Origin: Isoetes taiwanensis
Lineage: Eukaryota > Streptophyta > Lycopodiopsida > Isoetales > Isoetaceae
Assembly: GCA_021234155.1 (NCBI GenBank)
Contig: JAJEKV010000002.1
Location: 1,309,345 to 1,373,344, forward strand
DNA: 64,000 bases
Direction of reading: 5' to 3'
Shown: one piece after another, positions 22,054 to 36,207 of the stretch
Numbering within the stretch: the first letter of the stretch is position 1
Layout: each line of letters opens with the position of its first letter
Notes under the pieces: model-generated
Seen by the model: the letters and a program-made list of their open reading frames with translations, nothing else
Told to the model about the DNA's origin: nothing
Database searches by the model: none
Position numbers and translations under genes: made by a program

Positions 22054-22412
22054 TAGATCTCTCCACGACTTCAACCTTTTTTAGCATGCCGTTGCCTTTT
22101 ATATCAAGATAGCTCCTTGCCTTTAATTATATTACATGACTTATCATATGGAATATTATCTATGGGCTGCTCCCTCAACTAATAATCATCCCAATGATAG
22201 TGCATCGACCCCTTCTATAAATATCAATGGTTCTTATAAGCTGGCGTATTAGGCGTTTCCCTTTACTTTTTGATGTTATAGCTTCGGTATATATTATTAG
22301 TGACCTTAGGAATAACATTTACATAATATTTGCCATAATTTTGCCATATTCAATAACCCATTCATAAATTGGACCACTCCCGAGTGCTTGCTCATATCAT
22401 TTATCCTAATTT
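22054..22412 (+). repeat. direct repeat, copy 2 (~355 bp)
   Basis: The same sequence as 20646-20978 in the same orientation, about 1.4 kb downstream. The copies have diverged by substitutions and a few indels. Sequences outside the shared block differ on both sides, so LTR boundaries could not be set. Confidence 0.7.
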
Positions 22413-22979
22413 TCTTGGTAGTAGATCTTGAACTAACAAAAGCACACGAAGGAAACACTTGGGTTTTTGCAAGGTCAAATTCCCAGCCAGACTTTCAAAG
22501 ACAGTGTTATTAAACATGGAAATAGCAAAATAGAGGAATATACATATCTATATGGGTTACTTGGTGCGTACTTAGGCAGAAAGGTATTAGAAATGATGGT
22601 TGATCTAATAGTTTAGAAGTTTGATTTATAGCTCTAGGTTTAGCATAGAAATCGACTTAACTTTAGATCAACCATCACTTCAATCTTAAATTTTCATCAC
22701 ATTTCATCATTTTGCTCTTTTCATGTTTGAGTGTTAGAAGTTGCGGAATTAATTTCACTATATTTATAGATTTTAATTGATGTTGTGCAACATTTGCCCG
22801 ATTTCTCAATTTGAAGTTCAAGGTTGAGTTCTCTCTTTCTACATGCTTTGAGATTTTAATTGATATCGGATCAAGCATGTACTTGAGAGATTTTGTGCTT
22901 ATTAACATATAAGCAGTTATAATGGAGTTTATATCTACTTATTAGATGTGCTTCAATCTACTCAATTATATCATAGAAC

Positions 22980-24960
22980 AATATGAAAAGGGGCTCAAAA
23001 CAAAAGCGGATGCCGTGGATGAGGGAGAAGAGCGAATAGAAATAGTGGACAAGATACAGGCGGTTATACAAGCAGAGGCTGCACCAATCATGGACTAGGA
23101 AGGTAGACACAACCTTTCTCAAGGCGAAGTGACATGGGCACTAAACAAAATGGCAAACAATAAAGCTCACGGATCTATATGGGGCATGAGAGATGTTGAA
23201 ATCGTAGGAACCCGAGAGATAATAGGGATTATAACGGTCATATTCAATGAGGTAGTGCTTGGGTCTCGAGAAGATGGCGGTTTAGCAGCGGGGTAATCCG
23301 GCTCACAAGGGGAGAGCAAGGAAGAAGCAGAGAGTAACTATAGGATTTGTATGAGTGGGTTAAATTATTTGCGAAATGGTTAGGAAAACACTAGACCAAA
23401 GGCTGAAAGCATTAGGCGGCGAGGGGAAGCTTCGAGCACAAAGGTCGGTAGGGCTTTTCGACCCGGAGTATTCAGCTTCTGAGACCAGCTGGTCACTCTA
23501 AGAGGATAATGTTAGAAGGACAAGGAGCCGTAGAAGATCATATCTTTTGCTTAAGTGGACTTTAAGAAACTAGCCGATCACGGTGCCTAGGGATAAGCTC
23601 CTACAGGAATAATAGGACTAAGGCACCCAGGCAGGTTAGGCAGGATCAATTGCAAGGTTATGCAAAAGGTGTATGTACAAAACTTGAGGAGGGAGGAGAA
23701 GCCATAGAATGTGTCTGAGGAAATGCATGGGGATGTCCCACTATCACCCACCTTTGTTTTGGGTATACATAGATGCACCTCTGAAATTTATGCAGGGGAA
23801 AACTGAGGAAGCGAGGCTTCTTGATAAGGGAAAGGCAAAGTACCAATAATGCTATATAGATAGTTTAGGTATGATGGCGACCAAAGCCAAAGGTTCACCA
23901 CGGGATGCTAGAGATACTAGAAGAAGTGCAGTGAAGAGGCAGGTGACAGTCAACTGGGAAAAACAAAATGACCTTCAGGACAGATAAGCCACAGGCCAAT
24001 TTAGATACAAAGGGGAGAAGCTAGAGGAAGCCACGAGTGCAATTATCTGAGATTTCTGACACACACATGGGGGAGATGGTCAAAAGGCCGGATACGAGAT
24101 TCAAGCGGCTGATAGGCAGCTTCTTACATCATGATGAACTCTGCCTGCTGTAGGGATCACCCAATTTAAGAATCAAAGCATACCTATTACGACGCGATAG
24201 TAGCATCAGCGGTTGTCTGCGGATGTGGACAAATGGGAGAAACAAGAGAATGCAGGGCGGCACGGTCAGAAATTCGGTGAAAGCAATTACATCATTGGCC
24301 ACAATCTTATATGAGGCAGGGGAAAAGCGTGGGAAGTGAGGAGCTTCCAGGAAAACGATTAGAGTACCTAATAAGGGCCAACTGACCGGGAAAAGAGGAC
24401 AGCTGCTCGTCACTAGCGATAAAGTAAGATGACAAAAACAACATACTTGGCCGGGGCGAGATGGTTTAGCAATTGGCCGAAATGGGCGGCAGAAGAAACA
24501 TGGGGATGCGGCTAAATTGATTATACAAGCGAGGCGGATGGGGCCGAAGAATGGGCGAGCGAGCTGGTGAGAGCTGGATGCTTGCGGCTGCAGGGCCCAA
24601 CCGTTAATGGCTAATGGGAAACTTTCAATCGAGGGGAAAGCGATGGGGCATATCACATACAGCACCATGTTAAGCCCGAGCGGGGGATAGGATGGGAAGC
24701 TGACATAGGTGGAAGATAGATGGAGGAAAATAGATGGAAAGCGGCCCGAATATGCGGAGTATGTATTTCGGGAAAAATAGAGAGCTGGCGAGAAGAGCAC
24801 ATGGTAAAGGAGTGCAGGTTTACAACGACATAAGGTCAAATTTAACAAAGGTCGGGGTGGGATCTCCCACTCCAGCCTTGATGGATAAGAAGGCAGCTCT
24901 GAGGGACATAAGCCCAGCAGCTATAAAGAAATGATAATAAGACGGGGGTGCTACAAAGAG
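22980..24960 (+). pseudogene. LINE (non-LTR retrotransposon) reverse transcriptase relic
   Basis: No long frame survives, but reading the plus strand across frames gives the usual LINE RT order. LSQGEVTWALNKMANNKAHG (about 23117-23176) matches the start of LINE RT. KLFAKWLGKTLDQRLKA lies at 23364-23414. A relic of the polymerase active-site region, followed by GMMATKAK, lies near 23855-23890. Stops and frameshifts occur every few dozen codons. The 5' end is missing or unrecognisable. The 3' end probably runs to the pentanucleotide repeat at 25215. Confidence 0.65.
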
Positions 24961-25214
24961 GCTATTAATGCGAAAAGAAGCACCGAGGATGAAATCGGAT
25001 CGGCCTGAGAATCTGAGTTCAAAGCTATTTTATAACGATGCATTTGTATGGCGAAGCCCATTTATAGCTTAGAATAAATTAATATGTAAAAGAACAAGTG
25101 AAGCCCATTGGAATGGCTACACGCAAACCTATCGTGTTTCGGCGACACCATATGGGAGCTCGCGGGATGCTACATGAAATCTGCAGGGGCCTCGCGGCAC
25201 GAGGGCGTTAATGT

Positions 25215-25277
25215 ATATTCTATTCTATTCCTATTCTATTCTATTCCTATTATTCTATTCTGTTCTTCATTCTATTC
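25215..25277. repeat. (ATTCT)n microsatellite
   Basis: Imperfect tandem repetition of TATTC/ATTCT over about 60 bp. It lies downstream of the LINE relic in the same orientation. Some LINEs end in short tandem repeats, so it may be that element's tail. Confidence 0.85.
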
Positions 25278-25279
25278 TC

Positions 25280-26870
25280 GGAAGCAAAGCAATTTGCAGT
25301 CAGACTTATGAGAAAGCGTGTTTAGTGCCCTCTGAAATCATCGGCTGATGAATGCGGCCAATCATGGCCAAATTCTAATTTGACATGCCCATCACCACAT
25401 GAGAATAGGACATTGTCAGTAGCATGTTATTTGATCATTACAAAGGAGATGAGAAAATTTGGATATCTGATGAGGAGGCGAAAAGGATTTGGATATATAC
25501 TACGTTTACGGATGTGTCTTCATCCATGGTGGCTTTCCCAGTAACTCTGTCTTGGATATTTCCCACTGGAATGCATAGAAAAAAGATAAAAGCAAATGTC
25601 AAACTAAATCTAGGATTTGAAATTATAAAAGCTGGTGTACGTGATTATATAGACTACAGACTAAAGTCATATGCCTTTGTAATAGCCTTATAATCACAAA
25701 AGCATCAACTTCAAATTCCTTTGATCCTCTTTACCATTATGCCATATGTTCATATCTCTACACTTCATTTGCATGTATTACATGTCTGTGGCAGGCAAAG
25801 CAAAGTGTTTGTTGATGCTAAGGATTAAAATTCGATCGAGAATATGTATGTAAGAAAAATTCCGTGATGGTGGCCTTGGGATTGATAATAGGTGAAAGAC
25901 TATAAACAATAAGGAAAGGAAGTGAAGCCGAAGATGAAAGAGACTAAAATTTTAGAGTCTTGAGTTTAGCTAGGGTTGTAAAGTATAAAATCACCTTGGC
26001 GGCGCTTTCGCACGGCACCCACTCTTAGAGTTACCACTTTCTTAAACATCTGATAGCGGTTGCTATGGAACCTCAGCTCCTCCTTCCAACATTTGCATAG
26101 CCATTTTACCACATGAAGCGGAACTATAGTTCATATTATGGTGATCCAATGTATTTTACATTGAAGAATTAAAAATTGAAAAACAATTAAGTTTACCTAA
26201 AGAGGATAGTTGGTAAGGCGTAAATTTGGGTGGGGCATTTCGGCCTCCAGCCAATCCCCAATATTATACGTGTACAGGATTCTTTTCAAGAATCCAGTGA
26301 TTCTTGGAAGCCATTTTCAGAATCGGAAATTGGTGCTACTAATTTTCGATCATTTCAATGATGAAATATTACACAATTTATTCAATTATTCTTAGTCGTA
26401 AATTATATTTTAGAGTGATTTCAATCAATGAGAATATTACACAAATCATTCAAAATTCCATCCTTTGCATTTGAACTTCGAGTCACGTTGGATACATTGA
26501 AACAAACTAAAATTACATTGAGTCACGAGTGCGATGGGGATAGCGAAACACCATCAAAATTAGGATTCATTGAAACATTGGCAGCTGCCGTTTCTTAGAG
26601 GTAGCGGACTCCTTGGATGTTTGGATCCATCCCGGAGATTTAGAGCGAGCCCACGGTTCCTGCGATTCATTTGGAAGCCCGAGGGTTTTGCCTTCAAAGG
26701 ACATTTTAACAAAAGCGGGGCGGATTTTCCGGAATGATTCAGCCTTTGTGTAGCAAAATCGCGAGATACTGACTTATCTGGCTTTACTTACGGATCTTGG
26801 GTCGAGGCGGGCATTATCTGATCACCGGGCGAGGCCCGTGATACCTCGACCCAAAGCGCGTTTTGATTAA
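25280..26870. other. no recognisable gene
   Basis: Short open frames (25424-25693, 26210-26395) without motifs; AT-rich to about 26570, then more GC-rich. Confidence 0.45.
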
Positions 26871-26874
26871 CCGG

Positions 26875-27130
26875 CCATCGTCCACAGCGAGAAAGAAGCG
26901 CCTAAGCTTCGTCCGGCAAGAAGCGACCTAAACTCTAAGAAGGCACGCCGCCAGCCCACAGCGGAAAAGAGCTGCTTCGCTCATCCAGCGCACAAACTCT
27001 AAGAAAGAACACGCCGCCAGCCACAGCGGAAAGAGCGCTAAGCTTCGTCCATGGCAAAGAACTGCCTAAACTCTAGAAAGACACGCCATCACCTGGCCAG
27101 GAAAAGAGCGCCTAAACTCTAAAGAAACTT
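26875..27130. repeat. tandem repeat, ~66-73 bp unit, about 3.5 copies
   Basis: Units start at 26875, 26948, 27014 and 27086. Each begins CC(G/A)(C/T)CA..., then CACAGCGGAAAAGAGC-like sequence, then CTAAGCTTCGTCC-like sequence (weak in unit 2), and ends AAACTCTAAGAA...ACACG. Units differ by substitutions and small indels. No open frame runs through the array. Confidence 0.8.
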
Positions 27131-30110
27131 CGTCCCGCGGCCCGAAGCTTCGTCAAGAAACTCCAAGAAGCTTTCGAAAAATGGCCGGGGAAAGATACAA
27201 TAAATAAAGATCACGCGTAAACACAAAATCGCTGATTCTACTTGAAAATGGGATCAAAAGCAAGATCGAAGACACAAAGCCTCTCCGAGAATGGCAAAAC
27301 AGCCCGGATCGGGCCCTTTAGAGCCACTGGCGCCATGTCGGCCATATATCGAGAACTCGGTAGAAGCCCGAGGAGGAGAAAGATGGTCGCGGTGAAATGG
27401 AGTGGCGTGGCGCGAGAAAATGCTGGAATTTCGTTACACCAATGTTTCACGTGTAGCAAGTCCGGGCGGAAATTGGCCTCGTGGCAGCGTCGGTAATTTT
27501 CTAGAGCCAAAGCCCTTCCATGCAAACATTCATGTATACTATAACAATGGAAATATATATGTTTTCACGGCGTATTTGTATTTGAGAAGGTGGTTGCGAT
27601 CCTCATGGATGGAGCCAAAGAGATTCTATCATTGAGAAGGAGTCACGAACAAAGGAAATGCAACAAATGCAACCATGCCACCACAGGCCTTGAACGTGAT
27701 AGAATGTATATGTTCTTCCCATGTCGGTAGCTACGGATATTTGTACCGAAATGATCATTTTCATAAACTTTCTTGTTTGCGTGTTAATGTAACTGTTGAT
27801 TGAGAATAAATATCATCCTCTGAGAATGTAGAAACATCCTTCTTGTACCGAAATTAACTTTAACAATAAATACAGGGTATGTCTATTTCACATGATGGTC
27901 ACCTTACCCCCATAGATATGACTGGTGCATGATAGAGACTTGAAGGCATATATCCCATTGCAATAATTTGTCTTTCCAACATGGGGAAATCCTGCCCGGT
28001 TTTGCAAGTTGACTTATTTCTCCACATAGACATTACGATATGGGGCACAAACTCATCATATCTTTTATAAATTGAGAAGACACAGAAGGTCGTAGGTTGA
28101 CCGGTAAATAAAGATCTGGTACATTACTTTCGAACTTTTTTTAATATGGAAAAGGCGATGTTATCAACATTTAATATAAATGCTTTAGCACAAGATGGAT
28201 GGGATCCATACAGCCGCAGGAAGAGAAAAACTTAGAGTGAGTCCAGCCCCATGTCTCATTCTTATTGGACTATATTGTGTACATTGGAAGCGAAGAATCG
28301 GGGAAAGTTTGATTATTCCATGCACGGATTATGACATCTTAGGGCTTTGAGAAATAGTTCAACTGAACTAAAACTGCTCATGACATGTTAACCATCTATG
28401 CATAGATCACAACTTAGCTGAATAGCTGTGAGATGAGCTGTCTTGAAGAACAGTTGCGCAGGGCTCGCTGGGATTGTGACCAGTTTTCAGCTTTCCTTGG
28501 GATGGTGATGCGATTTGTATGCAGATTACAGCTTTAAATGGCATTGGCATGAAGGGCAGGCAACCACAGTGCCAGCCTGGCAGGCAGGCAGAGGCCAAGA
28601 TGAGGAGCTCATTATATGTTGTACAAAATCACAGAAAACAAGTCCACAGCTGATGCTCATAAAAGGGCAATTTAGAGATGATACCAATATTCTTGATGTT
28701 AGAGAACTATCTGCTCCATGGGCCGAGGATTTGAGGGAGCCTTTGCTTGTGATGAAGATTGTTGCCAGGGTGACATGATCACAGCTTCTTTGGTTGGAGC
28801 AAAAGTAGCTCTGCTCTACAATTGCTAGAGTAAAAGTCATGCAACGGTATACAAATCTTCATTGCTTTCACGAAACTTCATTAGCTCACGTCATGGTGAT
28901 TTGAAGGTAATTTATTCAAAATTTTTAAATTTAGCAGCTACATGAACAAAAGTAAGGTATACAAGTATGGCTCACGATGAAAGCTTACGTGAAGTCTATT
29001 GTCCAATCAATAATAATAATGAAGTAGTGCCTTGAGGCTTGTAGACAAAATCGCGGAACAAAGGATGATGTGCAAAGAGCTGTGAGGAAGATCGTGGATG
29101 CAAAGCAAGCTAAGAATGTACATCCATTTATGCGCGGGAGAGAATTGATGCCCTCATGCTGCGCAATCCTTAAATCATTTGGTGCAGGAGCATGATGACT
29201 AGCGAGGAAAAGAAGTGCATCACAACAAAGGCGGGTGGCTGGGTTTGCTCTTTGATCTGAGCAAAAGCGAATTAAAATTTGGAAATCTGGATTTCTAAAA
29301 TGCATGTAGTTGCTTGGCCTTTGATTCCAAAGGTCGGGAGCATTCAGTTGATTAGAAAGAAACAAGAGCTGGAAGCTTGAGAAAGGCGGGAAACCCGAAA
29401 TTTAAGGGAATGGCCGAAAACCGCGTTTCCCAGACTAGTCACGGAAAAATCAAGTTCTAATGCGAGCAGTACGTTTAGGGCTCATTTGCCAAGCGGTGAG
29501 GCTAAACACGGAAATGGCCACTCTTGCATCTATCCACTTTGCTTGGAGAGTGATGCTTTCGAAGAATACAATTTCTTGCTGTATGAAGTAAAAAAGCCAC
29601 GTTTGATGAAGATTCATGAAGCTAAACCCTTGGCCTTAGATTTTTGGAAAATGAAGAAGAGATCTAATGGTTTTTATAATGCCATGTCGGACTTTCTTTG
29701 AGGAGTGGAGGTGACGATGGATAGGTTAAATTAGAGAGAAAAGAATTTTGTAGGCTTAGTTGAGGTACAGTGTGCTAGAAAAAAGATCTAATGTGGCAAT
29801 ATTAACCATCAGTTTTGATGAGGTGGAGGTGTACTCACATTAAGGAGGCTAAGTTGTAGGCTTAGTTGAAATTTGGTGTGCTAAAAAAAATTCAATTGGG
29901 AAAAAAACCACTCCCAAACCATTGCACAAAAAATTGGCAATCATCTATAGCAAACCTTATGTGCCTTTAATGGAGTATAAAATGAGAAGAAGAAGCATGG
30001 AGCTAGACATTCTATGAAGTATAAAATGAGAAGATTGGACATTCTATGGAAGAATAACGTCCCACTTTCCATTATACGTTACGTCTATTTTGTCTAAATG
30101 CTTTCTCTTA
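27131..30110. other. no recognisable gene
   Basis: Open frames at 27242-27496, 28515-28778 and 29486-29701 lack motifs. A plus-strand stretch at about 28435-28535 reads MSCLEEQLRRARWDCDQ and could be an exon fragment, but no partner exons were found. Confidence 0.4.
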
Positions 30111-30128
30111 AGCCCTAAACCTTAAGCC

Positions 30129-31324
<1,196 letters not shown>

Positions 31325-32510
31325 ATACGTGCTGTTGTATCAGTTCATTCATCACATGGTAATTTAAATTTCTCATTGTTTGAGGGCAGCACACCAAGAA
31401 AGCATGGCAATAGTAGCAGTATACAGCTTCTGTGAGTAGGCATTTTAAGGGGATGAATTCCCTCATGGATATTCGAGTCAGCTGAAAGTCTGTGATATTG
31501 TAAACTGTGAAGGGACTGTGCCGCTAGGAAAAGGCTGTGCACGCGGTTTTCTTAATGGCGTCTTCTGTGGCGTGATCAGCATTCCTCTGATCACAACCAT
31601 TCTTCAGCGGAGTTCAACATAAGAAACCGTGAACGTATTGCATGCCTCAGGGAATTGCACTGTTTGCCAATTAACTTACCAACAAAGTTTATTATCTGCA
31701 TATTATGTGATGCTCTTTGTTGGTTTCCATGTAAGTGCATGGCTTTGGTCAGTCAAGGAAGTTCCTAATACTAGAAGTTTGTTGCTGTTATCAGAGGATG
31801 CTTTGCCATCTCTAAGAAACCATATTTCCTTTGTCTTGGGAGGGAAGCTTGAAGAAGAAATTCTCAAGGTACTGCTTGCAGATGTCCTACATCCTACAGG
31901 GGTGCCTGTATTTATTTGTGGAAGTATGTTGGACAAATACTTCTAGGTGACATGCCATGCATATGTGGCTTGCTTGGATCATAAGCGAGTTTGAAGTGAC
32001 CGTCATCAAGATTTCATATTGCTGGTTTACCATATATTACCTCAATGTTTCCAAGTGGGATCTGTAACAAATTATACTGATATTCTATCCAACCAGGAAA
32101 CCGCACTATAATCTCCTGCTGTAGGGCTACAAGGCCACATTCATTTTTCAGCACGCAATTCAACCTAGGAATCAGATAACCAAAAAGTTGACAATGTTAA
32201 AGAGAATGGTACCATGTATTAAAGCAAGCAAGAGCTGCAAATACTTGAATCCGGTCAAATTAAATTAGTTATTTTAGGTTGATATATTTCCGATAAAGCC
32301 CTTCGTATAGCAAATTGCCCAAACAGTCCATAACAAATTTCTTTTTTCCCAGAAGGCCCTTGCTGCTGTAGAAGGTTTCGGCAGCCAACCCTATTCCCTA
32401 AATTGTTCGCTGCTGTGCATGGCGCTCATGCAACGCTTGGATTTTTGGAGATCGATTTGGTGCATCATTTGGTGCGTGTACACTATGGGGATGACGATTT
32501 TTTTTGAAGG
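31325..32510. other. no recognisable gene
   Basis: A 105-codon plus-strand frame at 31629-31946 (containing LSEDALPSLRNHISFVLGGK) looks somewhat protein-like but matches nothing I know. Confidence 0.4.
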
Positions 32511-32519
32511 AGTAATTTG

Positions 32520-32700
32520 AAGGAGCTATAAAATTTCGTACGAAATTTTGAGGTGACCTGGCTGCACCGCGAGCTATTTTTTAGGAAGGAGTAATTCGAA
32601 GGAGCTATAAAATTTTGTATGAAATTGGAGCTATAAAATTTCGTATGAAATCTTCAGGTGACCTGGCTAAATTTCGTATGAAATTTTATAGCTCCTTCAA
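32520..32700. repeat. nested direct and inverted repeats around a palindrome
   Basis: GGAGCTATAAAATTTCGTA or a close variant occurs at 32522, 32601 and 32627, and its reverse complement at 32669-32695. The core AAATTTCGTACGAAATTT (about 32531-32548) is itself a perfect palindrome. The block GGTGACCTGGCT is repeated near 32552 and 32657. The two facing arms at 32627 and 32669 could form a long hairpin. Confidence 0.75.
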
Positions 32701-34230
32701 ATTCTCCGACAAAATTTCAACCACCTTGAAATTTAGGCGGATTCTTGATCTTTGGAACCTTGATTTAGATATGGTGGCTCTTCAAATCTGTAATACTTGA
32801 GTTTTTTTTTTTCATATTTTTGCGGCATGTGGCAGCAATCCATCACTGCAAAATCTCACGGAATGATGGGATAACACTTTTCTCCGTAGCGAATCCATTA
32901 GTAAATTGGGGCCTTGACGCAAATTACTCAACTTCAATCTCCATAACCACGTTATTACATAAGCTTCTATGCGCTGTTCGGATCACAAAATTCCTTTGAA
33001 AATCAAGGAAGCCATCAGTCAATTTTTTGAAGAAGCGTCGACCAAGGGTAGTGTAAGACATAGACTACTTGAACAAGGAATGCTGCGCCACGAGGCACGA
33101 AATTGAAGTGGCTAAAATGATACTGATTTCATCACAATCAATCTTAATTGTTACTCCACGAAAACAATACTTGATACCATGACATTATGAGATTGACATT
33201 ATGAATAGTAAGCGTAGTTAGGTTAATGACAGATTGCATGCACCATAAGTAAGCCATAAAAGCAAATACTCATGATTTCTAGAAGAAAAGTGCTCATAAA
33301 TCCTTTGTAAAGCGGACTATAGTTAATGAACATTAAGAAAGATTGCTTATATCTCATGTCGAAAATCTTATCTGAATTGATGAATAAAGTCAGGGCCCTT
33401 GTGACTGACCAACCAACCAACCAACCAATATATACTCCAACTTTGCGCCTTTTTCTTTTCATTTCCACTCTTCTTTTGCAACCATCATGTCTAACACACA
33501 CAACACAAATCGATGCACATCGCTTCATGGCAGGACTAGAAGCCTCTTTCATTTCTTGTGTGAAGCTTCTCATAAATGTGACACCCGACTTGTTGTATAT
33601 TGGTAGAAAAGTGAGATTTATGAAAGAAAATAGGAACATTGAAATTTGGTGGAACCGCGAAAACCTGATTCGTTGTCCATGTTCATACCTTGAGTTACAA
33701 AAAAAGTTCCAGCACATTGTGTAGGGCTACTCCTAACCATAGCACAACTAACAGTTAGGATTACTCGAGCACCAATTTTACCTCTTCAACTTGAGTCGGA
33801 GTGCATGGCCACGAAAACTCTTCTTTTCCTCCTTTGTTTAGAGAACGCCTTATGAGAAATGCATGATAAAATTAACAAAGGACAAAATCATTGAAGAGGC
33901 CTTTTGCTTTTGAGAAAAAGCCAAAATATGCTAGGACAAAAGTGTAACTGAATTGGTTTTGTATGAAGTGTTAACTTTTGCATATTTAATCATGCTCCTC
34001 ATAGAAATCATTAAGTTTCTATCTTTTGCACCTTTTGAATGCATTAATGAGAACATGTGCAATCTGGGCCTAAAGGGCTTCCTTGAGATTTTTTATATCT
34101 GTAATGTCATCACCAAAGAATATACACATTGCTAGCCTTGAGGAAATACTTGAGCCAAAGCCCTATCCCCCCATCTCGATTAATCTATCCTCAATATACA
34201 CAATAAAACACGAAATAATTTTTACTTTTA
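32701..34230. other. no recognisable gene; short (CCAA)n run
   Basis: A 132-codon plus-strand frame (33326-33724) and a 164-codon minus-strand frame (33223-33717) overlap each other and show no motif. A short run of CCAA units lies at about 33408-33428. Confidence 0.4.
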
Positions 34231-34231
34231 G

Positions 34232-34440
34232 TAGGCACACGGGAAATTCAGGTTGAAGAAAGAAACCATGCCCCTCTTCTCCATCATATCCTCTTCATCA
34301 AATTGTCAGGCTCCAAAAGATGCACGTTGCAAGGTGCCAAGCTTCCAAACCAAGGAGTCGCAATTAAATACAATGCAAGAAAAAAAAATACCCAGTTAGG
34401 CGAGGCTGCAGCCTCGGGCGAGGCTCCGATACAGCATCTT
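34232..34440 (+). repeat. dispersed repeat, copy at 34.3 kb
   Basis: Shares with 39227-39415 the blocks GAAATTCA..TTGAAGAAAG, AAACCATGC, TCCTCTTCAT, CTCCAAAAGAT and AATGCAAGAAAAAAAA, followed by a GC-rich stretch GGCGAGGCTGCAGCCTCGGG that forms an inverted repeat. Both copies have the same orientation. The element type is unknown. Confidence 0.6.
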
Positions 34441-34579
34441 AAGATCACGAGAGATTTTTCGAAGCAGAGAGATGGTCAAAGGGATTATGCTTACAATAAT
34501 GGCAAAACAACCAAAATGAAAGTTGACATGGTAACATAAAATATCATTATACTTACAAAGAAATAAATCCAAAGGCAAA

Positions 34580-34725
34580 GAGAGGAGATAGTTTTATGGC
34601 GCCCGAATATGTGTCGAGGAAATGAAGAAACCTACGGACTCATGACAAATCTTTGTGCCACAATAAGTTGTTCACATCAGCGGCTGGATCTTAGCATTTC
34701 TTCATTTGCTCTTGTGGTCTATGTA
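34580..34725 (+). pseudogene. possible receptor-like kinase fragment
   Basis: The plus strand reads MAPEYVSRK at about 34594-34620, like the activation-segment end GYMAPEY of plant receptor-like kinases. About 80 bases later, in another frame, it reads QRLDLSISS before a GTAAGT donor-like site at 34725. The match is short and frame-broken, so it may be coincidence. Confidence 0.25.
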
Positions 34726-36200
34726 AGTGATAATGTTTGGTAGTTATGGCAAAGAGAATGGCGGTGTCATTTGCGATTATCTTGAAAATGAAAAACAAGA
34801 TTTCTGAAATCAATAGCAGGCCGAGAGTCCTTTTTCTTTTTTAAAGCTACAGTATTAGCGGCATGATTTCCAACTTCACATTACCAGAGCAACCTAATGC
34901 AATCATGTCATTCGCTTCCATCTTAGACGACTCTTGATCCATGCCTAATGTCGCCAAGACGGTGAGATAGCAGGAAAGCTTCTTAAATGCTAAATGGAAA
35001 AAGCTTCACCATAGCGGATCTTTCTTTGTGGAAAAAATAATACGTGTTTTTTAATTCCATGGACGGTTATGCGGCTGAATTTCTGACTTTATAAACTTTC
35101 CACTACTATTATTTGATGCAATGCTGCCAACATGAAAGGCCTTCCAAGGGTATATCGGAAGTGGTAATTTATGCTCTTTGGGGGATTTTTGTCGCGTTAA
35201 ATTTTTCATAGAACCTCCATTAGCCAACAAATAATTCACTTTCAATTCCCACTTTTCAAACCATATATAATGATACATCTAATTTTGAATTTTCTTTTTT
35301 CCCTAGCCTATTTTTTAAGGTTACGCACCGATTTGGAAACCGCGTCAATGAAAGCAATGGGTTTCGAATTTCTTGGTTGTAAACAAGCCCGAACAACCCG
35401 GTAAGCAAGCTCGAATTGATCATAATTTAACATGGAGCATCGCCCACTTGCTTAAGCTTTGCCACAATCTTCCTTTTATGCGGCATTTAGAAGTTCAAAA
35501 AGCCAAAGCATCCTTTTCTGCACCTCTTGCCCATCTTCCGCCGCCGATGCGAATTCTCCCTCCGGCCAACCATTGTTGCGAATGCCCAGCTCTGCCCGGA
35601 AGGCCGTCCGAAGTCAAGCGATCAAATTCATGCGGGATTTGGGTACATAATCTTCTTCTGATTCATCCAAGCCGGATTCTTCTGCCAGTTCAAGACAGGA
35701 TATCATTCGGGACTTGCGATTTGTTCGCGGCCTCCAAATAGAATCAATTTGTTGGCCAATCCGGGTGAGGGTATGGATCTTGGAAGCGAGGGGAGTGGGG
35801 ATTTTAGTGGAGTCGAAGATGGTGAAGTGGAGAGAATCCGGCTGACCCGAGGTATCATCTAATCTGCTGTTTGATCCAATTCCTTAGAAAGAATAAAATT
35901 TTTACATTGCCCATGTGATCTCGGCGCCGAACCTGCGTCCGGTGGTGGATTTTAGCGATCGAAGCTTCCAAGCCATTTTTCATCATTTATCCATAAATGG
36001 ATTACGCTAGCTCGCGTCATTTATCCCTCCAAAGAATATGATTCCCTTGATTTCTACCTGACTATGCATTTGAACCTATCCCGTACGGAATTTCAGCTGC
36101 GAGACCCTCTTCCAAATTATTCTTGGCCTTACATCCATTAGAGTAGCCATATCTGCCAGTGTCGTCCAAATGCTTTCACTGCATTTTATAATAAAAAATG
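34726..36200. other. no recognisable gene
   Basis: A 122-codon plus-strand frame at 35373-35741 shows no motif; the rest is short frames only. Confidence 0.4.
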
Positions 36201-36207
36201 ATTGCGG

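Noticed and set aside
24129-24848. A 239-codon minus-strand frame
   Set aside because: It is antisense to the LINE relic, in a purine-rich plus strand that is poor in antisense stops; no motif.
34580-35000. A fuller receptor-like kinase extending to 35.0 kb
   Set aside because: Beyond MAPEYVSRK the suggested matches were short and needed a frame change at each step; only the first part is kept, at low confidence.
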